NCBI RefSeq assembly: GCF_003343245.1
Contig: NZ_CP024901.1
Location: 5,270,001 to 5,334,000, forward strand
Length of the DNA stretch: 64,000 nucleotides
Source of the DNA: Photorhabdus laumondii subsp. laumondii
Lineage (GTDB): Bacteria; Pseudomonadota; Gammaproteobacteria; Enterobacterales; Enterobacteriaceae
Direction of reading: 5' to 3'
The notes beneath the pieces were generated by a model that saw nothing but the letters and a program-made list of their open reading frames with translations, made no database searches and was not told the DNA's origin. Of the stretch, positions 56,792 through 64,000 are shown in pieces. The translations under genes and the position numbers were made by a program. Numbering within the stretch: the stretch's first letter is position 1; every line of letters starts with the position of its first letter.

Positions 56792-57979
56792 TTATTGACT
56801 ATTATGCAGATTAAATTTAAGCGAACGATAAGGGTTAATAATAATAAACATCAATAAAACAAATGCAGAGAATATCAGATAAATACTATTGTAGGAAAAA
56901 TAGTTCAGTAAATTAGCACAAATAAAACTGGTTAAAGGTGTCGCTAACTGATTCAAAACCAGCACCACACCAAGATACTGAGAAAAACGCTGCTTCGGAA
57001 TAAGACTTGCTCGATAAGAGCGGGAAAAAAGATTAAAACAACCTTCCGAACCAATAACCAGTAAGAAACCTAATGTGTAAACCACAAATAACGGCCCAGT
57101 AGCAAACAGTGTCAGACCACATAACGCAATCAGAAAAGCCGTTACACCAACGATACGTACATCAAAAATCCGGCACAATTTTGGCGCAATAAAAAAAACA
57201 CAACAATTCACCAGCCCCGCATAAGCCAAAAGCTGAGCATAACTCCCTTTCGGCTGTGAAAAAACACTGGTGATAACATAAACTGCCGTTGACAAAATAG
57301 CACCTTGCATCACATTCATCAGGAATGTCAGGCTAATGACGCGTAACAAGGGTGGATTTTCCATCAAGAACTTAAAAATGGCCGGCAGATTATACCCTTC
57401 TCTATTAGCGCGTTCTTCAATCCTGTTTTTCCTTTGTAGCTGAAACCATATCAAGCTACTAATCAGGAAAGGAAAAAATGCAAATGCAAATACCGCATAA
57501 ACACTGAATTTATAAACCAGCACGCCGACAACCGCCGGGGCTGCAATATAGGTAAACTGTTCAACAAATTGTAAACGAGAGTTAACCGAAGGTAATTCTA
57601 TTGCACTCATGTTTTTAGAGACAAAACCTTCAAGGTTGACATATCCCGCCCCGCTAAAAAAGGATAAAACACATGAGAGAGAAATAATGATATATACGAT
57701 GCTATTATCAGAATATATAAATGAAAGGATAAAAAGAAATAAGCAAACTAATGATCGAAGAATATCACTCAGGAATAACATAACCAAAGTATGCATCCTG
57801 TCCCCCATCCAACCAGAAATAGGGAGAGAAATCACTCTGAATAGCCGTTCAAGCCCAAAAGCAAAAGATGAAAGTGAAGCACTATTAGTTGAGGTATATA
57901 CTAATACAGGCACAGCGAACATAACAAATGCCTCTGAAAAAACAGAAAAAAATCGAGCCAGTATGATCTTATGTATCAT
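56792..57979 (-). CDS. MFS transporter, putative product exporter
   Basis: 395 residues from ATG at 57979 (GAGGT nine bases upstream); the open frame to 58057 starts inside an ERIC repeat and is not used. About eleven to twelve transmembrane helices, with the MFS motif-A-like loop GWMGDRMHTLVMLF between helices 2 and 3. It resembles the MFS_3/enterobactin-exporter-like group. Placed between carbamoyltransferase and ATP-grasp genes, so export of, or self-protection from, the product is the natural reading. Confidence 0.85.
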   Translation of the reverse strand: MIHKIILARFFSVFSEAFVMFAVPVLVYTSTNSASLSSFAFGLERLFRVISLPISGWMGDRMHTLVMLFLSDILRSLVCLFLFILSFIYSDNSIVYIIISLSCVLSFFSGAGYVNLEGFVSKNMSAIELPSVNSRLQFVEQFTYIAAPAVVGVLVYKFSVYAVFAFAFFPFLISSLIWFQLQRKNRIEERANREGYNLPAIFKFLMENPPLLRVISLTFLMNVMQGAILSTAVYVITSVFSQPKGSYAQLLAYAGLVNCCVFFIAPKLCRIFDVRIVGVTAFLIALCGLTLFATGPLFVVYTLGFLLVIGSEGCFNLFSRSYRASLIPKQRFSQYLGVVLVLNQLATPLTSFICANLLNYFSYNSIYLIFSAFVLLMFIIINPYRSLKFNLHNSQ

Positions 57980-57999
57980 TAATATTACCTCAACCTTAT

Positions 58000-58128
58000 T
58001 ATACCCGTTATCTTTCAAGTTGCCTCTTTGTTGGCTGCACTCGCTCACCCCGGTCACATCGTTATCTATGCTCCCGGGGATTCACTCCCTTGCCGTCGCG
58101 ATCCATCTTGAAATCCATAAAGGGTATA
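58000..58128 (+). repeat. ERIC element, about 129 bp, inside the biosynthetic operon
   Basis: Starts TATACCCGTTATCTTTCAAG, core CACCCCGGTCACATCGTTAT. It ends CCATAAAGGGTATA with a 2-base insertion. It lies between the carbamoyltransferase stop (58231) and the MFS start (57979), inside the presumed transcript. Confidence 0.92.
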
Positions 58129-58230
58129 TCTATCCCATTAAACTATTGTATTTATCAATTTGAAACTGAGCAATGCCCAAATTGATTTCATCAATTACAC
58201 CTACTGGGATAGACGTTTACTCTGCAATAA

Positions 58231-59928
58231 TTAATGAATCGATTTAATCAAATAATTCCCCAAAACTAAATAATCAATATTAGTTTTCATAAAAGTTTTA
58301 ATAGCATCTTCCGGTGAACAAACAATCGGTTCGCTATCATTATAAGAGGTGTTCAGCAACAAAGGCACACCGGTTTTCCGATAAAATGCCTCAATCAACT
58401 GGGCATAATCTGGATTTGATGCACTATCTACCACCTGAACTCTGGCAGTACCATCTTCGTGAACCACTGCCGGAATTTTCGATGCTTTATCCACTTTAGC
58501 ATCCATCGCTAACAACATATATTTTGCAGCTTCCGGTAATTCCTTCCGAACATGGAACCAATCAGCAACATGTTGACGCAATACACTAGGCGCAAATGGC
58601 CTAAACATTTCACGATGTTTAACTTTACGATTCATTAAATCGCGAATATCTTTATTTCTTGGATCAGCCAACAAACTACGATTACCTAATGCCCGCGGCC
58701 CAAATTCCATCCTCCCCTGGAACCAGCCAACGACATTATTTTCAGCCAGCAAGCCTGCGACAACTTCATGAATATTCTCTTCATATGTCCAGTCCAAACC
58801 GTGGGCCTTCAAACTACGCTGGTAATCATCTTCACTATATTCCAGACCCCAATAGGTATGAGTCAGAGGATAGCGCTGATTATTTTCAAGAATATGATGC
58901 CAAATAAATAGGGCGGCACCTGTGGCAGTCCCGGCATCATGTGCAGCAGGCTGAACAAAGATATCTTCGATATCCAACTCTTCATATAATCGTTTATTCG
59001 TTATGCAATTCAATGCAACACCACCTGCAAGGCAGAGTTTATTCGTTGCTGTTTCCTGCAAATAATGATGAGCCATATTTAACACTATTTCATCAGTTAT
59101 TTGCTGGAGAGAAGCAGCAATATCATAATATTCCTGCGCTACCTCTCCACCGGGAACTCTTTTCTCAATACCAAACAAAGATTCTAATTTAGAAAAGTCT
59201 TGGCTGCGGAAATTGAGAATGGTGTTATCGATAGTAAACTCACCTTTCTCATAAATTTTGACAAGTTGTTGGAACGCCGGCATAAAACCTTCAGGCTTAC
59301 CATAAGCAGACATTCCCATCACCTTACAGGCATCGTATACAGAGAAGCCCAGGAATTCTGCCAATTTCTCCCACATAAAACCGATTGAATTAGGGTATTC
59401 AATAGTTTTAATTTTTTTCAGACTATTGCCATCGCCCAGATATACCCCTGCGGTATTATCCTCTCCCACACCATCAAGTGATAAAGTTAACGCTTTATCA
59501 AATGGCGAAACAAAATAAGCAGATGCCGCATGAGCTGTGTGATGAGGAACCCAATGAAATTGACCACGGAATCCCATTGATTGTAAAATTTCTGGTACTG
59601 AAGTGGTTTTACGATAAAAAATGGACTCACCCGATACACTTCCCCAATTGCCTTCACTGGTGACTTCATCAATAAAGACTGATTTTCTTCGCTCTATCGG
59701 ATCAATAGAAAACCCAATATGACTCACATCTTCCAAGCGAATACCCGCAAAGTCTAATGCAACTTCAATGGAAGCCAATGGCAGTTCATCAGGATTATCA
59801 ACATTTGCTGGTTTTCCGTGTTTTCTTCTATTGAGACGCTCTTCTTCAATGGCAAAAATAGTTTCTCCATCTTTTAATAAGCAAACTGCTGATTCATGGT
59901 AAACTGAATTTATACCTAAAATATACAT
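58231..59928 (-). CDS. NodU/CmcH-type carbamoyltransferase
   Basis: 565 residues. N-terminal Kae1-like domain with the metal ligands HHTAHAASAY (HxxxH) and SLDGVGE, and QPAAHDAGTATGAALF; C-terminal YrdC-like Carbam_trans_C domain (EFGPRALGNRSLLADPR, KHREMFRPFAPSVL). Family members (TobZ, CmcH, NovN, SxtI, NodU) use carbamoyl phosphate and ATP to make a carbamoyl-adenylate and carbamoylate a hydroxyl or, more rarely, another group of a small molecule. AGGA precedes the ATG. It follows the amidinotransferase-like gene by 23 bases. Confidence 0.93.
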   Translation of the reverse strand: MYILGINSVYHESAVCLLKDGETIFAIEEERLNRRKHGKPANVDNPDELPLASIEVALDFAGIRLEDVSHIGFSIDPIERRKSVFIDEVTSEGNWGSVSGESIFYRKTTSVPEILQSMGFRGQFHWVPHHTAHAASAYFVSPFDKALTLSLDGVGEDNTAGVYLGDGNSLKKIKTIEYPNSIGFMWEKLAEFLGFSVYDACKVMGMSAYGKPEGFMPAFQQLVKIYEKGEFTIDNTILNFRSQDFSKLESLFGIEKRVPGGEVAQEYYDIAASLQQITDEIVLNMAHHYLQETATNKLCLAGGVALNCITNKRLYEELDIEDIFVQPAAHDAGTATGAALFIWHHILENNQRYPLTHTYWGLEYSEDDYQRSLKAHGLDWTYEENIHEVVAGLLAENNVVGWFQGRMEFGPRALGNRSLLADPRNKDIRDLMNRKVKHREMFRPFAPSVLRQHVADWFHVRKELPEAAKYMLLAMDAKVDKASKIPAVVHEDGTARVQVVDSASNPDYAQLIEAFYRKTGVPLLLNTSYNDSEPIVCSPEDAIKTFMKTNIDYLVLGNYLIKSIH

Positions 59929-59951
59929 GACTTATTATCCTCCCATTATAA

Positions 59952-60755
59952 TTATTTAACTTTTAATACTAAGCAACGCAGACTACCACCACTCTTTAAG
60001 AATTCACTCATATCGCATTTAATGACATTATAACCATAATTATTTAATTGACGTTCAACCTCTATAGAACAATCATGCATGAGAATATCTTTACCTATTG
60101 GGATATTATTACAGACAAATAATTCCTTAGCATCATGTTCTGATATTGAGATTCGGCGTTCAAATGTTTCAGCAATATAATTCTGGCTCTCTTTAGTAAA
60201 TGCTTCTGGGTAGTAAATAACTGTATCTTTGTCAATAAACGAGAATGCCAGAGCCACATGAAAGAAAGTCTTATCCTGAATATGCAGTTCACCTTTAACT
60301 TCAAGTTCTGGATAAACTTTCTGAATTGTATTTATTGCTTCTTTATCTGAGCGAGGACCATAACCAAATATGATGTCATTATCCCAATAGATAACATCTC
60401 CAAGCCCTTCAAAATAGATATCTTCATCAACACGATGTATCTCATAACCTAGATTTTCCAGATAATCGATATAGTGCTGGCTTTCCCCCTGGCGTTCAGC
60501 GTGTCGGAAATTACTCGCAAGGAATTTATTATTATGCACCATGCCACAATCACCTGAGAAAGTCATATCAGGCAAACCATTAACAGGCTCGATAGTGCGA
60601 ATAGTGATACCACGTTCAGTCAACCGTTCATAAAGAAAATCCCATTGTTGCTGTGCCAATTCTTTATTGACGCTATTATTAGGGTCCATCCAATCATTAA
60701 TAACGTATTCAATATTATAAAAATCCGGTTTACACATTAATAACTCTTTAATCAT
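59952..60755 (-). CDS. Amidinotransferase/DDAH-arginine deiminase-fold enzyme
   Basis: 267 residues of the guanidine-modifying (beta/alpha propeller) superfamily. Visible landmarks: CKPDFYNIEYVINDWMDP at the start, TFSGDCGMVHNNKF (Asp-containing substrate loop), YFEGLGDVIYW (FEGxGD acid), FFHVALAFSFID (His region) and the C-terminal GGSLRCLVLKVK with the nucleophilic Cys. The size suits DDAH-like hydrolases, but an amidinotransfer role cannot be excluded. Its start overlaps the ArgG-like stop by 4 bases (ATGA), so the two are translationally coupled and probably act on successive intermediates. Confidence 0.88.
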   Translation of the reverse strand: MIKELLMCKPDFYNIEYVINDWMDPNNSVNKELAQQQWDFLYERLTERGITIRTIEPVNGLPDMTFSGDCGMVHNNKFLASNFRHAERQGESQHYIDYLENLGYEIHRVDEDIYFEGLGDVIYWDNDIIFGYGPRSDKEAINTIQKVYPELEVKGELHIQDKTFFHVALAFSFIDKDTVIYYPEAFTKESQNYIAETFERRISISEHDAKELFVCNNIPIGKDILMHDCSIEVERQLNNYGYNVIKCDMSEFLKSGGSLRCLVLKVK

Positions 60756-61942
60756 AACTTTTGCCTCATCTTAGATTTAGCACTTTGCTTAGTATGAATA
60801 TTAAATATTTTTGCAAATCCCTCTGCATCGTTTTGACTATATAAATGCCCACAATTATATATTGCTAAATTATCATCATAGATAGTTGTCTTTGAAATAC
60901 GGGAACAAACATTGGCATATTTATAACCTAATTCAAGCTTAATCTCACCATTGACATGTTGATTCATGCTATCAATAAAGTGGTTTAAATGAGTTAATAA
61001 GGGATCATACCAAAGCCCAGAATAAACTAATTCAACCCATTTTTTATCAACTATCTCTTTAAACCAATTTTCGTGACGATTACTACAATAACATTCTAAA
61101 TCACGATGTGCGGTAATTAAGATATGTGCGGCAGGTGATTGATAAATTGCGCGTGTTTTCAAACCGACAATGCCATCTTCAACAATATCAAAAATACCAA
61201 TTGATAATTTTTTACCAATCTCATTTAATATTTCAATAATTTCATATAATGATTTCTTTTCGCCGTCAATCGATATCGGTATACCATTCTCAAAACCTAA
61301 TGACAAAAATATTGGCTCAGTAGCTGATAGTGCATGTTCAAATAATTTCTCTCTGGCATCTTCCGGAATTAATGCTTCCGGTTCTGCCAACGGTCCACAT
61401 TCGACACTTAATCCCCATATATTTTCACTAGTAGAATAAGGGTTATTACAACCAAATTCTTGAGGAATACCATATTTCATCGCATAACTATTTACAATAT
61501 TTTCGTCGTATTTAAAATCTCTCAACGAAGCAATAGGTATTTTATTCAGAATTTCTATATTCATATCCATTCTGACTTGATCATTACCTCTGAATTGATG
61601 AGCAATATAATCAATATTGAGCTCATTGGCAACTTCAACTGCTGCCTCAGCAATCGCAGGCCGGGAAAGTGCAGCACTGAGAAAATAACCATTTTGATAA
61701 ATAGCATTCGCTTTTATCGCTTTTGTAAGGAAGTGTTCAGCATATTGCGCTCGATAATCTTTATAGATAAATTTATCAGCACCTGCAACCATGCATTCTA
61801 ATTCAATATCTTCAATATCTCTTACCTGCCCTTCATCAATATAAAGAGCAATTACCTCTCTATATTCAGATTTAAGACTTCTTATGATAAGAGGATTATA
61901 GAGGCGATTATAGTAAATCACCAAAACGCGATCAGAACTCAT
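60752..61942 (-). CDS. Argininosuccinate synthase-like protein with altered PP-loop
   Basis: 396 residues, collinear with ArgG over its whole length: AIKANAIYQNGYFLSAALSR, RGNDQVRMDMN (ArgG GKGNDQVRFE), STSENIWGLSVECGPLAEP (ArgG SxDxNLWG.S.E), VGLKTRAIYQSPAAHIL and LVYSGLWYDPL. The ATP-pyrophosphatase loop near the start (AYSGGLDTS in ArgG) is replaced by IYYNRLYNP, so normal citrulline adenylation is doubtful, while the citrulline and aspartate contacts look kept. The start overlaps the SbnA-like gene by 11 bases. Not a housekeeping argG: it sits in an accessory operon and diverges. Confidence 0.88.
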   Translation of the reverse strand: MSSDRVLVIYYNRLYNPLIIRSLKSEYREVIALYIDEGQVRDIEDIELECMVAGADKFIYKDYRAQYAEHFLTKAIKANAIYQNGYFLSAALSRPAIAEAAVEVANELNIDYIAHQFRGNDQVRMDMNIEILNKIPIASLRDFKYDENIVNSYAMKYGIPQEFGCNNPYSTSENIWGLSVECGPLAEPEALIPEDAREKLFEHALSATEPIFLSLGFENGIPISIDGEKKSLYEIIEILNEIGKKLSIGIFDIVEDGIVGLKTRAIYQSPAAHILITAHRDLECYCSNRHENWFKEIVDKKWVELVYSGLWYDPLLTHLNHFIDSMNQHVNGEIKLELGYKYANVCSRISKTTIYDDNLAIYNCGHLYSQNDAEGFAKIFNIHTKQSAKSKMRQKL

Positions 61943-62960
61943 TTAATACGCACCCCATGTTTGTAATAATTTCTTCTAATTGAGGTTCTGTTTTACTTTC
62001 CTCAATTAATTCTGAGAAATTATTTTCAAATAACCAAGCATCATTATAAATTGTGTCGATATAACGTTCTCCACTATCAGGAATAATGACAACAATATTA
62101 TCGCCAGGTTTAAAATCATCCAGGCGATTTAATGCTGCGCTTACCGCACAACCTCCCGTTCCACCAATTAAAATACCTTCATTTCTGGCTAACTTTCTTG
62201 CTACTCGGAATGCATCAATATCTGCAACTTTCAAGGTAATATCGATATTGGTACGATCCAAAATAGAAGGTATAAACGCTAATCCTGCACCTTGTACCAG
62301 ATATTTTCCTGGTTCACCACCGAAAATAATTGACCCCACGGGTTCAACACCATAAATTCGCACCTGTGGATCTTTCTCTTTCAAATAACGGGAAATTCCA
62401 GTCAGTGTTCCACAACTTCCTGCTGTCGCAAAACAAGCTGTCAAATTATTGCCAAAGATTTCATACAACTCACGCCCCGTGGAACGATAATGCTCATCAG
62501 GATTAACCTGATTTTCAAATTGCATAGGGCTAAACGCATTCGGATAGACTTTTATAATCTCTTTAGTTAAATCAATGCGATATTTGACAGTATCTTTTCC
62601 CGCTTCAAATTCTGGTAGGAAAATAATTTCCGCACCAAATGCTTTTATTTTATCGCGTTTTGCTGCCGGCACCATGCGATCTAAAACCGCAATAAATCGA
62701 TAACCTTTAACAGCACACGCCATTGCCAGACCAATTGCCGTATTCCCCGATGATGGTTCAATCACCACCATTCCCGGTCTTAATTCTCCCTGAGCCTCAG
62801 CCCTTTCCAACATAGCAACTGCAATACGATCTTTAATACTCCCACCGGGGTTAATATTCTCCATTTTGAGAAAGACATTAATACCTTTAGTATATCTACC
62901 ATTCAACATAACTACTGGAGTATTACCTATAGTTTGTAATATGTTTTTACTAAGATTCAT
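61932..62960 (-). CDS. SbnA/CysK-like PLP-dependent beta-replacement enzyme
   Basis: 342 residues from ATG at 62960; the frame to 63044 is AT-rich leader. Fold-type II PLP enzyme: lysine in NPGGSIKDRIAVAM, PSSGNTAIGLAM for the substrate carboxylate, AGSCGTLTGIS phosphate loop. The C-terminal half (EPVGSIIFGGEP, QGAGLAFIPSILDRTNIDI, IPDSGERYIDTIYNDAWLF) matches SbnA, which makes the 2,3-diaminopropionate precursor from O-phosphoserine and glutamate, more than cysteine synthase. No SbnB partner is present. First gene of the operon, so it likely forms a beta-substituted alanine building block. Confidence 0.88.
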   Translation of the reverse strand: MNLSKNILQTIGNTPVVMLNGRYTKGINVFLKMENINPGGSIKDRIAVAMLERAEAQGELRPGMVVIEPSSGNTAIGLAMACAVKGYRFIAVLDRMVPAAKRDKIKAFGAEIIFLPEFEAGKDTVKYRIDLTKEIIKVYPNAFSPMQFENQVNPDEHYRSTGRELYEIFGNNLTACFATAGSCGTLTGISRYLKEKDPQVRIYGVEPVGSIIFGGEPGKYLVQGAGLAFIPSILDRTNIDITLKVADIDAFRVARKLARNEGILIGGTGGCAVSAALNRLDDFKPGDNIVVIIPDSGERYIDTIYNDAWLFENNFSELIEESKTEPQLEEIITNMGCVLNEF

Positions 62961-63060
62961 ACCAGCTTTATCCCTTATGTCTAGGTTAATATGAAGAACA
63001 TATAATGATGACAAGGTATTTTTATTAACAAATAAATAAATCAATTAAACATCTAATATA

Positions 63061-63665
63061 CCTATTAATTTATTAATGAAACCATTCAATTTACCAATAA
63101 CTATGGAGAATAAACTCATACCTATTAACAATAAGCGCATTCATTTGTGTTCTCACACAAGGGTTAATTAACAAAAATTATAATTATAAAATTACACTTA
63201 AAAGTCTACTGTCAACTCTGACAGTTATATCAATAAAATCCCATATAAATTTTTGATATTATTATTTAATAATAAGGATATATATTGATATTATTAAACA
63301 TTCTTATGTGAAATCATATAAAATAAATTATCATTATAAAGACAAATAACCAAAATTATATAATAATATATTTTTAATTATTATGAAATAATCACTCGTG
63401 TAATTAACCAGATTTAGACGTAGATATATCAAAATATTCGATAAAAAATTCCCACATCACAACAGAATTAACAATGTTGATATTATCTAATAATAAAAAA
63501 TATGAATTAGATTATTTATAGATAATAATCTAATAATGAATAATATTTTCAATATAAAAACGCAAAATCAATAATAATAAAAACCAGCCAAAAGACAACA
63601 TTACAGAAGAATAGACAAGAGAAACTATGATTCTATAAACGGCAAATAAGGTAGTAAATGTAAAA
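63061..63665. other. Upstream region of the biosynthetic operon, about 600 bp, AT-rich, no gene
   Basis: Strongly AT-rich with no credible open frame. It contains a lux-box-like palindrome at 63208-63225 and must hold the operon promoter on the minus strand. Nothing else is recognised up to the ERIC fragment. Confidence 0.6.
63208..63225. promoter_or_regulatory. lux-box-like palindrome upstream of the biosynthetic operon
   Basis: ACTGTCAACTCTGACAGT: perfect 7-bp arms around ACTC, and the CT-N12-AG core typical of las/lux boxes. It lies about 250 bases upstream of the first biosynthetic start codon and is the only such palindrome I see near the island, whose own LuxR-type regulator is an obvious candidate ligand. 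Confidence 0.5.
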
Positions 63666-63733
63666 TATACCCAATGGATTTCAAGATGGATCGCGACGGC
63701 AAGGGAGCGAACCCCCGGGAGCATAGATAACTA
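63666..63733 (-). repeat. Truncated ERIC element, interrupted by an IS
   Basis: Begins TATACCCAATGGATTTCAAG and matches the reverse-oriented ERIC for about 68 bp up to GCATAGATAACTA. The match stops where the IS982 end begins. Confidence 0.85.
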
Positions 63734-64000
63734 ACCCGAATTCTGCTTAATCCGTCATTGAAAAATCGTCTTCTGAGTAGAAAACTTTCAGTGATGGCTT
63801 CTTCAATTTAAGGCAGTAAGCAATCAATCCACCTAAAACGCACAACAGAAAGCCTTTTATACTTCGGTGGCGGGAATGCTCTATTTGAGAAAGAGTTTTT
63901 AATTGCCCATTAATCGTTTCAATGATAAAACGCTTTTTTAACATTATCTTATCCCACTCAGCTTGCATACTCGCTTTCATGTTACGCCGTTTTTTCGTGA
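63734..64000 (-). mobile_element. IS982-family element, partial (runs off the window)
   Basis: Starts with ACCCGAATTCTGC, like IS982-family ends (ACCC). It inserts into the ERIC repeat at 63733. The other end and the target duplication lie outside the window. Confidence 0.75.
63747..64000 (-). CDS. IS982-family transposase, C-terminal part
   Basis: About 83 residues visible, open at the right edge (TKKRRNMKASMQAEWDKIML) and ending at 63747. Matches the IS982 transposase C-terminus: IIETINGQLKTLSQIEHSRH with the catalytic Glu, then GLIAYCLKLKKPS. The upstream domain is beyond the window. Confidence 0.85.
   Translation of the reverse strand, partial: TKKRRNMKASMQAEWDKIMLKKRFIIETINGQLKTLSQIEHSRHRSIKGFLLCVLGGLIAYCLKLKKPSLKVFYSEDDFSMTD

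Noticed and set aside
57980..58057. N-terminal extension of the MFS gene
   Set aside because: It reads out of an ERIC repeat; the ATG at 57979 has a good ribosome site and starts the membrane protein naturally.
63530..63724. Small open frame upstream of the biosynthetic operon
   Set aside because: It overlaps an ERIC fragment, has AT-driven hydrophobic composition and no ribosome site.

Overview
The window is chromosomal DNA from a gammaproteobacterium of the Enterobacterales. The proteins are close to Escherichia coli homologues throughout, and the gene order follows two conserved E. coli blocks. At least six ERIC-type repeats, frequent IS copies and an SdiA-like LuxR solo point to the Photorhabdus/Xenorhabdus clade, most likely Photorhabdus. 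This is inferred from gene content and style, not from a database search.

Region by region. 1-4.6 kb: the end of a CarS-like membrane protein, an XRE antitoxin whose toxin partner is truncated, and an ATPase-less ABC-2/HlyD export operon. 4.6-10 kb: the pyruvate-responsive BtsS/BtsR two-component system and a CstA/BtsT-family pyruvate transporter. Three perfect BtsR direct repeats precede the transporter, but the sensor gene btsS is cut by an IS5-family element. 10-30.9 kb: a long housekeeping block, mostly on the minus strand (ftsH-folP-glmM-secG-leuU-metY-rimP-nusA-infB-rbfA-truB-rpsO-pnp-nlpI-deaD), with rlmE/yhbY, greA and dacB. argG, which lies between leuU and metY in E. coli, is absent. 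31-35.6 kb: obgE, rpmA, rplU and ispB, then a Mu-like switch (two Mu-repressor-type DNA-binding proteins divergent from a Ner-like protein). 35.7-51.5 kb: mdh, argR, mpl, fbp, ppa, ytfP-tamB-tamA, msrA, ytfL, ytfK, ytfJ and cysQ. 51.5-54.5 kb: an ERIC repeat, a decayed stretch, an intact IS630-family element, a structured non-coding segment that may be a group II intron fragment, and fklB.

54.7-63.7 kb is an AT-rich accessory island and the most interesting part. A minus-strand operon encodes, in transcription order, an SbnA/CysK-like PLP enzyme, an ArgG-like protein that has lost its PP-loop, an amidinotransferase/DDAH-fold enzyme, a NodU/CmcH-type carbamoyltransferase, an MFS transporter and an ATP-grasp ligase. 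A convergent SdiA-like LuxR solo lies at its end, and an 18-bp lux-box-like palindrome lies upstream of its first gene. There is no NRPS or PKS. The set reads as a compact pathway for a modified beta-amino-alanine (ureido- or guanidino-type) amino acid or dipeptide that is exported. The right edge carries an ERIC repeat interrupted by an IS982-family element.

A second theme is mobile DNA. The ERIC ends and the ends of the IS630-family element share their terminal sequence and TA flanks, which suggests ERIC may be a non-autonomous derivative moved by such a transposase.
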